Origin: Candidatus Nanopelagicales bacterium
GTDB taxonomy: Bacteria; Actinomycetota; Actinomycetes; S36-B12
NCBI GenBank assembly: GCA_018402235.1
Contig: JAGYJJ010000004.1
Span: forward strand, 703,256-767,255
Direction of reading: 5' to 3'
DNA length: 64,000 nucleotides
Shown here: positions 1 through 8,993 of the stretch, in pieces
Layout of the letters: each line of letters starts with the position of its first letter
Numbering within the stretch: the stretch's first letter is position 1
Position numbers and translations under genes: made by a program
Notes under the pieces: model-generated
What the model was told of the DNA's origin: nothing
Database searches by the model: none
Seen by the model: only the letters and a program-made list of their open reading frames with translations

Positions 1-916
1 CCAGCAGCGCCTGTCCAGATCGATTCACTAGGCCCGAAAACTCTTCGGCCGCGCCCTGGAACTGTGATCTTCGAACATCAAGTTTTGACCAACGCTCACT
101 GCATTGGACTTTCCATTTCGCATCTTTCCCAGCATTCTCGATTGATACGATCTCACTTAGCAACTGCTTCCTAAGTCCATGCGGTGAGCTAATGACGGTC
201 GCTCTAGAGCTTCTGTCCCACCACTTGAGTTTCCCATGTATCGGTTGAGCAAGTGTCAGTTTTCCGCAACTAGAATCTAGTCGCGGATACTCACCTATTG
301 CCTGCCGGACAACTTGTCGAATAGCACCAACGGTGGCCAAACGCGGTGTTTCACGAACTGGCTGGGCTCGTGAACTAAGGACGCCAAGCGCAACAGCGAA
401 CACCAAGTTCGGAACCGTAGTGGGCCTGGAGCAGGGAACTACGAACTTGTCTAGGGCGGTTCTCCACCGCTTGATCAACCTAGGAATATTCAAATCCGGT
501 TGTCGAATCCTTTCGCGCGCATAATCTTCGAATGTAGACGTTTCACCGGACAAATTTCGCTTGGCCCAATGAGACAGAAGCACCTCATCAGGTCTTCCGG
601 ACGTGGATACGAGAGTGAGAATCTTGGCAAGCGCTCGCACATTTGGTGCGACTCTCAGTCCAATCCATTCAAGATGCTCCAACGAAATCAGTCCATATTC
701 GAATTTGCTTGACTGAAGTTCGCTACCTAGGGCTAGCCACAATTCCTCACTTGACTTTTCCCATACAAGACGGTGGTGTGCACCTCCAACGGACCCAGAC
801 TTCAGCACGATCACGCCGTCCTTAAGCATGTCATCGCCGCAGTTAGCTAGGACCTGCTGGAATGACGTGCTTCCTGTCTTGTATCCACCAACGTGGGCTA
901 TCAATTTGTCAGTCAA
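1..916 (-). CDS. sulfotransferase-like protein, C-terminus cut by window edge
   Basis: The minus-strand reading frame stays open from a TTG at 914-916 to the left edge, about 305 codons, so the C-terminus is missing. Residues 8-21 read HVGGYKTGSTSFQQ, which matches the H-x-G-x-x-KTGTT-S-x-Q nucleotide-binding loop of PAPS-dependent sulfotransferases found in polysaccharide loci. The TTG lies inside the end of the preceding sulfotransferase gene (8-base overlap), which suggests translational coupling. Codon use (many CTA, ATA, AGA, AAA) and base composition (about 43% GC in 121-180) differ sharply from the GC-rich genes to the right, as expected for a recently acquired cassette. The remaining residues do not let me name an acceptor. 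It could also be a related P-loop glycan enzyme of unknown reaction. Confidence 0.7.
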   Translation of the reverse strand, partial: MTDKLIAHVGGYKTGSTSFQQVLANCGDDMLKDGVIVLKSGSVGGAHHRLVWEKSSEELWLALGSELQSSKFEYGLISLEHLEWIGLRVAPNVRALAKILTLVSTSGRPDEVLLSHWAKRNLSGETSTFEDYARERIRQPDLNIPRLIKRWRTALDKFVVPCSRPTTVPNLVFAVALGVLSSRAQPVRETPRLATVGAIRQVVRQAIGEYPRLDSSCGKLTLAQPIHGKLKWWDRSSRATVISSPHGLRKQLLSEIVSIENAGKDAKWKVQCSERWSKLDVRRSQFQGAAEEFSGLVNRSGQALL

Positions 917-1709
917 GGTAGGTCCACTGGTCGGGTGTCATCAGAGAAACGTCTGTGTTTGACTTCGTAAGAGATGCGCAGCGTTCTCTGAACTCCCTTA
1001 CCGTTCGCTCAGTGATGGCTAGGTTTGTCATCCAGTGTTCAAGTTGAGTCACCGCGCGGTCGTGGAGGACGTCGTCAAGTTCAACAGCACTAATGGGAAT
1101 CCCGGAAAACCTCTCACCTGTCTCGCTCTTGTTCATTGCTGATGGGTAGGCCGCATCGAAGGTGATTTGGGCAGCCGCAAGAAGGCGTTCAATGACGATG
1201 AGGCTCTCATCAAACCGCTCGACTACGCCAATAAAGAGGTCATCCCTATCGAATTGAATCAAGTCAGGACGAAGTTGCCAACCTCGTCTCTTGTCCCAAC
1301 CACCATCGTCCTGCGGTGACAGGTGGCGTGTCTGGTAGTTCGCTAGAGCGGAGGTTTCAATGCGCTCCACGAACTGTGCGAATGTCTCATCGGAATGAGC
1401 TAAGGAGTTTGTCTTGCGATGGAAGCGATATGCAGACTCGATCCTCTCGCGAGCATCTCTCACAAACGCAATATTCATGCGTGCCGGACCTTTACCCGCC
1501 TCAGGCAAGGTAATGAGGTGCGACGTAAGCGCGCGATACGGCGAGAGATCCAAACGTGAAGAAACGTCTTGCCAGGCTAGCCGGTCTCCGCGACCGCGAG
1601 CTTCCACGTAGGCCACTTGGCCCGGGAAATTTTTCTCGAGAATCCAGGTGAATGTTGTTCCGGCACACTTGAAGCCGTGAAGGTGAAGAATATCGATCAC
1701 CCGCTCCAC
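909..1709 (-). CDS. sulfotransferase (Sulfotransfer_2-like)
   Basis: A 266-residue cytoplasmic enzyme predicted to move a sulfuryl group from PAPS to a glycan or related acceptor. The 5'-phosphosulfate loop is HLHGFKCAGTTF near residues 9-20, a variant of the HIPKTAGT motif. The 3'-phosphate-binding segment FVRDARERIESAYRFHR lies near residues 80-98. The family usually has this order and about this length. The GTG start at 1709 overlaps the end of the upstream coiled-coil sulfotransferase gene by 13 bases and is preceded by AAGGGA. Its own stop overlaps the next sulfotransferase start. The three are therefore probably co-translated. GC is lower than in the rest of the window. The acceptor is unknown; family assignment is reasonably secure, specificity is not. 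Confidence 0.78.
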   Translation of the reverse strand: MERVIDILHLHGFKCAGTTFTWILEKNFPGQVAYVEARGRGDRLAWQDVSSRLDLSPYRALTSHLITLPEAGKGPARMNIAFVRDARERIESAYRFHRKTNSLAHSDETFAQFVERIETSALANYQTRHLSPQDDGGWDKRRGWQLRPDLIQFDRDDLFIGVVERFDESLIVIERLLAAAQITFDAAYPSAMNKSETGERFSGIPISAVELDDVLHDRAVTQLEHWMTNLAITERTVREFRERCASLTKSNTDVSLMTPDQWTYLD

Positions 1710-3747
1710 TGATCCCTTCTTCCCAAGTCGCCGGCAAGCGCCATCAAGAGCTGTTGGAGCGGAGGAACCATTTCTCGATTGTGGTCCGGTGACTCCGATT
1801 CGGAAATCCTCATGCCTACAAGAAACGCAGCTGGCTGGCGACCTTCACGCCATCCCTGGGTGAAGTAGTGATGCGTCGGGTCAACTCCTGTTTCAACAAC
1901 ATCTGGATTCTGCTGCGCGTACCAATGCGGATCGAATAGCCCAGAAGCGATTGCCTCGGCAATGAGCGATGGTTTGATGTCAGCAATGAAGTGCGGAGGC
2001 GCTTCTGTTGTTTCGGATTCGCGCGCGAATCGCTGCCGGAGGCGGTAGGTCCGGCTGGCCTTGATGCCATCAAGTTCCTCAGCGAGGGATTGTCCTGCAC
2101 CTAACGCACGGGTGAGTGCTTTAGTGAGACGTTCCACGCTAGCGTTTTGCTCGTTGACTTGAGTTTGGAGATCCGCGGCGCACGCTTTGGTTTGACTGAG
2201 TTGCTGCTCTGCTCGGGACGCCCTGCTTCGTTCTTTCATCATCGTCTCGGCTGGTGCGGCTGCCATTTCCAATTGCGCTGAAAGTTGTCCTTCAGAGGTG
2301 GCCAGCCTGCGGCGCAGGTCATTGACAGTAGCCAGCAGTTCAGAGTTCGCGGCGGAGAGGTCTTCTGAGAGTTGAGTCGCCGCAAGGGTTTGTTCTTGAA
2401 GAGTGTCACGTTCGGTGTTAGCTTGATGGAGGACGTGCTTTGAGTCGGTGAGATCATCGAGTAGTTGGGGCACCTGTTCGGTGGCTTTGCGTTCCTCGGT
2501 GCGTGCAGCAAGGAGAGCGTTATCGAGTTCGGCGATTAGCTGATCAGTTTGCCCTGGATTGCGCTTCCGCTTGCCGGATGGATTCGGCGGCCCGTTCCTC
2601 GGATTCGGTTAGCAGACCTCGAAGACGGTTGATCTCTTGGGCCAGGACTGCGAGCTCCTGCTCTTTGGCTTGGACACGTGCGGTGAGGGCGGACGCGATC
2701 CGTTCGGATTCCTCGATTCGTTGTTGGTTAGCTGTGTGCGCTGCACGTTCGGACTCAAGGGTTGTTTCTAACTCGGCCAGTCGGCTCCTTAGCGAGTCAT
2801 GCTCATCATGTGCTCGTCGCAACTCTTCTTCGAGAGTTCGTATCTCTTCGGCTGGATCCGCTGTTCGCTGCAGTTCTTGCTCCAATCGAGCAATGAGGAT
2901 CGTTGCCTCTCGGGCAGCCTCTTCGGCTGCGTATGCCTCACGGATCTCTTCGAGTACTTCTTGGGCCCACGTGGGAGTTTGGGGCTCCTCAGGTGCTGCG
3001 CTTGAATCGGCGTGAGACTTGGCAAGGCGCATATAGGCGTCGAGAGCGTCTTCTACCTCCGAGGCAGCAACACCGAGGTCGCGGATGGAGTGGTTCCGCC
3101 GTAATGCGGGTTCAACGAGCGGCATCAGGGCTTCCAGCGTGGGAAGCGGGGTTGGTGCGCCGGCATGTTCGGCCACAAAATGACCAAGGGCATCTATTCC
3201 AGCTGTTGGGTTGGTCACCAACTGGTCGTAGTCCAGGACAAGCAGCGGTCGATCGTGGGCAGAGGCGATAGCCGAGTTGATATAGGCGAACCAGACGGCC
3301 AGGGCGCGCCTTGGGGGCATTCCGTTGCGCAGCAGCAAGGAACTTGCGACCTCGCGCGGATCACGAACGGTGAGGACGACGGGCAACGGCTGCAGGGCGA
3401 AACGGTCCCACAGCGGCATGAGCAGACTGATGCGCGGATCCTTGACATACCAGGGGCCCTGGTCGGGATCGAACAGGTCGAGTGAGGATCGGTCTGCTGC
3501 CAACTTCACCGGATCCAGATGCCTCCAGGTGGCCGGGGAGGTGACAGGAGGCGCCCACCAACTTCCACCGAGATCAGTGAGCCACGAAACGTTCACCTGC
3601 ATAACGTCGGTACGTTCGAAGAAGCCGCGGGGATTATCCGGGCGCAGAAACGATGAGGCGACCGTTGGAGGACAGGCCCATCGCTTCGACCACTCTGGCA
3701 ACCGCACTGGTGCCGGATCGATGCATTCCGGTGACGATCAGACCCAT
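1697..3747 (-). CDS. sulfotransferase - coiled coil - NPDV-repeat protein, in three frame segments
   Basis: Reconstructed as one protein of roughly 680 residues. An ATG at 3747 opens MGLIVTGMHRSGTSAVARV, a classic PAPS loop. That frame stops after about 37 codons, while the continuation (DNPRGFFERTDVMQV, then VKDPRISLLMP and VLTVRDPREVASSL, the 3'-phosphate site) sits one base away; the switch is near 3641-3648. A long Glu/Arg/Ala-rich coiled coil follows and stops at 2544, but the coiled coil carries on one base away to 1697 with no ribosome site of its own. The last part has SRTYRLRQR and then FDPHWYAQQNPDVVETG...HYFTQGWREGRQP, a short module common in glycosyltransferases and sulfotransferases of polysaccharide loci. 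Both shifts are one extra base at CCC and GGG. The ATG overlaps the upstream glycosyltransferase stop by 10 bases. Family assignment is firm; intactness is uncertain. Confidence 0.72.
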
Positions 3748-5699
3748 GCCATCTCCCTCGCTCGGTCCCCTGCTGCTAACGCATCCGCAACCATTGCGCG
3801 GGTCGCGTCAACTCCGAAATGATCATGGATAAGCCGTTTGCCGTTGTGGCTCAGTGTGCGCCAGAGATCGTCGTTGGTCACAAGATCAGCGACGTGATCA
3901 GCGAACTCCTGCGGATCATCAGCAACAAGCGCGTGCACGCCATGTTCGATATGCATGCCTTCACTGGCGATGGACGTCATCACCATGGGCACACCGAGGC
4001 TCATTGCTTCACCAACTTTGCCTTTGACGCCCGCGCCGTATCGCAAGGGGGCGATTGCGATGCGGGCTGCTTCGTAGACCGGGAGAGTGTCCGGGACCCA
4101 GCCGGCAACGGTGACGTTTTCCCCTGCTAGAGCCAAGACTGCTGGCGTGGGCTCAGAACCCACGATCGTCACGTGGGCGTCAGGCACCTGCTGGGTGACG
4201 CGCGGCAGGATCTCACTCACGAACCAGAGCATGGCGTCTTCGTTGGGGGTGTGAGCGAAACCGCCAATGAAGAGCAGTCCACTGCGACCTGCCGGGGTGA
4301 CGTGGTGCTCGTAGTCGACATGAACGTTCGGCACGATCACGACCGGCGACTTGGTGCGCTCGCGCAGCAGACCTTCCTCATGGGGGCTGACAACAACGGC
4401 AACGTCAGCCAGGTCGATCAATTCCATTTCCTGAATTTGCTGCACGAGCGCCTCTCGCCTGCGTTGGCCGTCCGCGGTAGTGGTGGCCTCTCGCTCGAGT
4501 CGCAGGGAGTGGAGGTCGACTGTGTCGTACACGAGCGTTGCATGCGGAATGGCGTGGCGTACACGAGCCAAGAACATTTGAGCGACAGCGGGCCGGCTGA
4601 TCCACACATGACTGATGCTTGCCGCCATTTCGGCGATGTGAGCCCACCACTGATCCGGAACGCCAAGGACCTCAACCCCCATGCTTTCCAGCCGACGGGT
4701 ATAGGGATCACGTCGCCACCCATTGGCAGGGAGGAAGGTCACCGAGTAGCCGAGATCGAGCATCGCGCGCATCACTGCCGTTATGCGAACTGAGCCAGAG
4801 TCCTGGTCGGGTGTGGGCACCTCGTTCTCGATGACCAGGATGCGGCCATGGGTTGACCTCTGCCGGGCACTCGGCACGTTGGCCGCGTCCGGCGCCCAGT
4901 GCCGCACGAGGGAGTCGGCCCACCGCTGCTGGAACTTCTTGCGGTTGATCGGTTGATAAGCCTTGATTCCAGTGGTCTCGCCGGTGCCGTTCGACTGTCC
5001 CTCGTAATGAGTCACGATAGACGCCGGTTGGTACCAGACCTGGCCGCCTGCCTCTCTCGCGGCGAAACACAGGTCCGTGTCTTCGTAATACGCCGGTGCG
5101 TAGCGCTCGTCAAAGCCGCCGCGCTGCCGTAGGAATTCGCCTCGCGCGAGGAGCGATGCCCCGGAGACATAGTCCACCTGTCGCTCGAACGTCACCCGCG
5201 GGTCAAACGGATCGATCCCGCGGCCGTAGTTCCAGCCTGAGCCGTCGTTGAAGACAATGCCGCCGGCCTCCTGCAAAGTGCCATCGGGGTAGACCAGACG
5301 CGAGCCGACTACCAGTGCCTCCGGGCGACGGTCGAGTGTCTCGAGCAGCGGATCCAACCACCGGCCAACCGATTCGGTGTCGTTGTTGAGGAAGACGATG
5401 TGCTGTCCGCGGGCCTCCTGAAGCCCTGCGTTGCAAGCCTTGAGGAACCCAACATTCTCCGACAACTCCAGAATTCGAAGGCCACGGATGTCGCGAACAC
5501 GCTGAAGGGTGTCGTCCGGTGATGCATCGTCCACGAGGATGATTTCCGCCCGGGCGGTGTTCACGTGCTGGGACTCGTTCAGTGCTTGCAGGCACGTCAT
5601 CGTCACGTCTGACAAGCCATGTGCGCAGACGATGACGGATACGTCCGGCGAGGAACCGGGATCGCGAAACTCAAACTGCCATGGATCGGCGTTATTCAT
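3738..5699 (-). CDS. two-domain glycosyltransferase (GT2 + GT4)
   Basis: A 653-residue cytoplasmic enzyme with two catalytic modules. The N-terminal third is a GT-A, family 2 domain: VSVIVCAHG, then the nucleotide-sugar and metal residues ILVDDASPDD, LNNDTE, and the acceptor loop YYEDTDLCFAAREAG. The C-terminal half is a GT-B, family 4 domain with LLFIGGFAHTPNEDAM and the donor site YGAGVKGKVGEAMSLGVPMV. Such fusions add two successive sugars in capsule or O-antigen-like glycans. I chose the ATG at 5699 over an upstream in-frame start because AGGGGA lies just ahead of it and the GT2 domain begins soon after. It leads a four-gene minus-strand run with three sulfotransferases and is divergent from the RgpF-WbsX gene. 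The sugars transferred cannot be read from sequence. Confidence 0.85.
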   Translation of the reverse strand: MNNADPWQFEFRDPGSSPDVSVIVCAHGLSDVTMTCLQALNESQHVNTARAEIILVDDASPDDTLQRVRDIRGLRILELSENVGFLKACNAGLQEARGQHIVFLNNDTESVGRWLDPLLETLDRRPEALVVGSRLVYPDGTLQEAGGIVFNDGSGWNYGRGIDPFDPRVTFERQVDYVSGASLLARGEFLRQRGGFDERYAPAYYEDTDLCFAAREAGGQVWYQPASIVTHYEGQSNGTGETTGIKAYQPINRKKFQQRWADSLVRHWAPDAANVPSARQRSTHGRILVIENEVPTPDQDSGSVRITAVMRAMLDLGYSVTFLPANGWRRDPYTRRLESMGVEVLGVPDQWWAHIAEMAASISHVWISRPAVAQMFLARVRHAIPHATLVYDTVDLHSLRLEREATTTADGQRRREALVQQIQEMELIDLADVAVVVSPHEEGLLRERTKSPVVIVPNVHVDYEHHVTPAGRSGLLFIGGFAHTPNEDAMLWFVSEILPRVTQQVPDAHVTIVGSEPTPAVLALAGENVTVAGWVPDTLPVYEAARIAIAPLRYGAGVKGKVGEAMSLGVPMVMTSIASEGMHIEHGVHALVADDPQEFADHVADLVTNDDLWRTLSHNGKRLIHDHFGVDATRAMVADALAAGDRAREMAWV

Positions 5700-5896
5700 G
5701 TGTCCCCTAAGGCACCCGCAAGACAAGGATACCGCCAACCTTCGGTTCTTCTTGCGCCTTTGCAACATTCCCTCCCGGGCGCGCTAGTGGTAGGAGCGAA
5801 ATCTCTGACCAACAAGCGATGTCCCTGGAGCTGTGCACTACTTCCCCGTTGGGTGCTACTTTGCCTCGGTGCGGATAGGTAACCTTTAGGGGCGTA
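5700..5896. promoter_or_regulatory. divergent promoter region of the glycan locus
   Basis: This 197-base gap separates the two divergent arms of the sulfated-glycan locus, so it must carry the promoters for both. AGGGG at 5888-5892 is the likely ribosome site for the GTG start at 5897, and AGGGGA just before 5699 serves the other arm. I do not see clear -35/-10 pairs. Confidence 0.4.
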
Positions 5897-8126
5897 GTGG
5901 AATCTCATCAGGTGGTGGGCTCGGGCCTATCGGGTGTGGATTCGCTGGGTACGGCCGATCTGCTTGATGAACTTGTTGCACTCAAGGAGGAAAACGCTCG
6001 GCTTGGTCAACGGATGACAGATCTCGAGCTGACGGTTGTCGAGTATCGGCGGCAGATGTCAGGGGTTCTGGGATCAGCCTCGTGGCGGGTGACCAGTCCC
6101 CTTCGAATTCTGTCGGCTCGGTATCGGACGGGCAAGCTCCGCACTCGCCGGGCTTTGAAGCGCTGGCGCGAGCGGACGGGCGGATCCTCAGGTTTGCGGT
6201 TGGCGGGGTTGTTCGCTCCTTCAATATCGAAATTGCCGTCGGGGTCGCCTTTGGTTCGGTTGCCGCATTTAGGTGTGGATCGGGGTGCGCTGAACCGGGT
6301 GGTCGGAACGGCGCCGGCTGTTGGTTCTCCTCGGGTAGTGGTGCTGGCGCATGTCCACTACCCGGAGTTGTGGGGGGATATCGATGAGCGGTTGGGGCGC
6401 ATTCACGAACCGTACGACTTGTTGGTGACAGTTACGGCCGGTGCCGCAGAGTCGATCATCCCCACAATTGCTCGCAGGCACCGGACTGCTCGGATCGAAA
6501 TCGTGCCAAATCGAGGTCGGGACTGGGGTCCGACCGTCTTTGTTGCGGGCAAGGGATTGCTGTCGGGGTATGACGCCGTGGCGAAGGTGCATACGAAGAA
6601 GAGCGAGCACCGAGTTGATGGGGATACTTGGCGGCTGGAATTGCTCGATGGCGTGTTCGAATCCCCCGATGCGATCCGGCGGATAGTCGATTTGCTGTCA
6701 CTGGATCCGTCGGTGGGGATGGTGTTCCCCACGGGGCATCTGGTAGGCACCGAGCACTGGGGATCGGATCTTGCGATCGTGGAGGGATTGGCGGCGCGGT
6801 TGCCAATGGCGTTCGACCCAGCCGGCTTGAAATTCGCACAAGGCTCGATGTTTTGGTGCCGTCCGTGGTTGTTGGAGCGGCTGGCGGACTTGAACCTGGA
6901 GTGGGACGACTTCGAGCTCGAGGCCAGTCAATACGACGGGACAACCGCTCATGCACTCGAGCGCATGGTGGGCGTTTACTGCTCGGTGGCGGGGATGGAC
7001 ATGGTGGAGGCCATGGACGTTTCGCGGCGTCTGCGGACGGTGGAGACGTGTGCGCCTTTTTCTGCTGCTGAACCGTCGGTGCTGGCGTTCTATTTGCCGC
7101 AGTATCACCAGGATCCGGCGAACGATGAGTTCTGGGGCAAAGGGTTCACCGATTGGGACAACGTGCGCTCGACTGCACCGATGTTCGCCGGGCACCGGCA
7201 GCCAGTGGCTGTGCCTGAGTCTGTTGGGTATTACGACCTTTCATCGGTTGCTGAGTTCAAGCGTCAAGCGGCGCAGATGGACGTGGCCGGTATTGATGGC
7301 GCGGTTATGTATTACTACTGGTTCGATGGCGAAAAGGTTCTCGATAAGCCGCTGGATCTGTTGCTCTCCTCGCCATCGGTGCCCATGCGGTTCGCATTGT
7401 GTTGGGCAAATGAGCCGTGGACTCGGCGCTGGCATGGGCTCGATCAGGATGTATTAATTCCGCAGAAGCTGACTGGAAAATGGGAACACCGGTTCTATGC
7501 CGATATCCGGCAAGCGTTGTTCGATCCACGCTACATCAACATCGATGGCAAGCCGCTGTTGATGGTGTACCGGTTGGACTTGATCAAGAACGTGGAAGCC
7601 TCGGTTCGGATCTGGCGGCACCTGGCGGCCGAGGACGGACTTCCTGGTTTGCATGTGTTGGTGTTCTGCCGTCGTGCGGGACTTCGTCTGGGGTTGCTGG
7701 CGGCATCTGGCGGAATTGGACGGCCTGGTGGCGTTCCCACCGGGAAGTGGCGTGCGGCTGGAGTCCTTGATGGAGCACCTGCCGCACGGATCGGCCGGGT
7801 TAGGCGGAGAGGTGTTCTCCTACGACGCCGCGTGCGATTTCGTGGAGCCGGTGGCGCCGGAAGGGTTCGCTGGTCCAGTGCACCCGACGGTGTTCCCGGG
7901 GTGGGACAACACCGCGCGGCTGGGGGTTGATGCGTACGTGTTCCACGGGGCGAATCCACTGGCGTTTCGGCGGTGGCTGTCCTCGGCGGTTTCCTACGCC
8001 CGTTCGCAATCGCCGTCCTTAGTGTTCATCAACGCGTGGAATGAGTGGGCCGAAGGAGCGGCAATCGAGGGCACCCGGTTGCCGGATGTGTTCCCGTCGT
8101 ATCGAGAGCCGGCACCCCGATCGTGA
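5897..8126 (+). CDS. RgpF-WbsX glycan-assembly protein, frameshifted near 7660
   Basis: Reconstructed at about 740 residues. Residues 20-50 form a coiled coil followed by SASWRVTSPLRILSARYR, a linker seen in many polysaccharide glycosyltransferases. Next comes an RgpF-like (rhamnan synthesis F) domain with VLAHVHYPELW, NRGRDWGPTVF and KVHTKKSEH. A WbsX-type glycosyltransferase domain follows: VLAFYLPQYHQDPANDEFWG, GFTDWDNVR, MYYYWFDGEKVL and FALCWANEPWTRRW. The frame then changes by +1 between about 7650 and 7690, after which LDGLVAFPPGSG, FPGWDNTARLG and FINAWNEWAEGAAIEGT complete the domain. Without the shift the reading continues as low-quality sequence to 7930. GTG at 5897 has AGGGG ahead. 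The stop overlaps the exporter permease start by 4 bases (GTGA), which supports the reconstructed end. Role: sugar transfer or chain assembly; the linkage is unknown. Confidence 0.78.
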
Positions 8127-8988
8127 GAGGTGCATTACCCCGGGTCCAGGTGACCCCAGTCGAATCCTCGCTGCGGGAGCAAGTTCACGCATCGATCGAT
8201 GACTTCTCTCGGTCCTGGCAAGACCGTCAACCATGGCTGTTGGCTGCAGTGGTGGCGATAGGGAACAAGTATCGGCGCACGATCCTGGGTCCGTGGTGGG
8301 CAACGCTCACCACGTTGATGTTTGTGTTCGGTCTGGCGATTCTGCGCATCGGGCTCAGCGGTGGTGATTTGCGCGAGGCGATTCCGTATGTGGGGTTGGG
8401 GTTCATCGGGTTCTCGTTGATCAGCGGTGGCGTTCTTGCGGGAACGTCGGTATACGTCTCTGCCGGGCAGCAACTGTCCACATCGCGGCAGCCGTATTCG
8501 GCATACGTGTTTCGGGCGAACACCCAGCAGATGCTGGACTTCTTCCATGACGCGGTAGTGATCTTGATCTTGGTTGTGCTGTTCGCGATCCCGGTCACGT
8601 TGATGTGGGGGTGGTCGATCGTCGCTCTTGTCTTGATCGTCGCTTCGAGCGTGGGTGTGGGGTTGTGGTTGGGGCCGCTGGCCGCGCGCTTTCGGGACGT
8701 GGGGCCGTTCGTATACGCACTGATGCGGTTGATGTTCTTCCTAACGCCGATCTTCTGGTCGATGGATGAGCTGGAGGCAACCGGGCAGGCGTGGCTGGCG
8801 TGGTTCAACCTGGGTTCACGTACCCACATGCGCTCGCGTTCCGCGATCCGATCCTGGGGCAGGTGCACCCCTCGGCACCGATCGCGCCGATGGCCATGGC
8901 GGCGATCTTGGCGGTGGTGAACCTGGCGGTCGGTTTGGTGGTGTTCACGCGATATCGGGCACGAATTCCGTATTGGGTGACAGGCTGA
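8123..8988 (+). CDS. ABC-2 type polysaccharide export permease, frameshifted near 8812
   Basis: The membrane half of a glycan exporter (Wzm/TagG-like), about 288 residues with six predicted membrane spans. IGNKYRRTILGPWWATLTTL at residues ~40-60 is the amphipathic entry helix typical of the family. The spans follow, with FFLTPIFWSMDELEATGQ near the end. The frame is lost at AACCTGGGTTCACG: adding one G gives ...WFNLGFTYPHALAFRDPILG and a last membrane span that ends at 8988, just before the ATPase start. That ending is what the family expects (an L-P-x-H-x-x-x-x-x-R-like loop, then the final spans). The GTG at 8123 overlaps the previous stop by 4 bases. With the next gene it should form a homodimeric or 2+2 exporter in the cytoplasmic membrane. 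Confidence 0.8.
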
Positions 8989-8993
8989 CGGCC

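Noticed and set aside
2530-2560. Programmed +1 frameshifting at AAC-TGA to make the long coiled-coil protein
   Set aside because: No stimulator such as an upstream Shine-Dalgarno-like site or slippery codon is evident, and many unrelated genes in the window show the same kind of one-base change at G/C runs, so error is simpler.
8766-8993. Longer exporter ATPase starting inside the permease gene
   Set aside because: It is the permease sequence read in another frame; ATG 8994 directly precedes the ATPase fold and lies after the permease stop.
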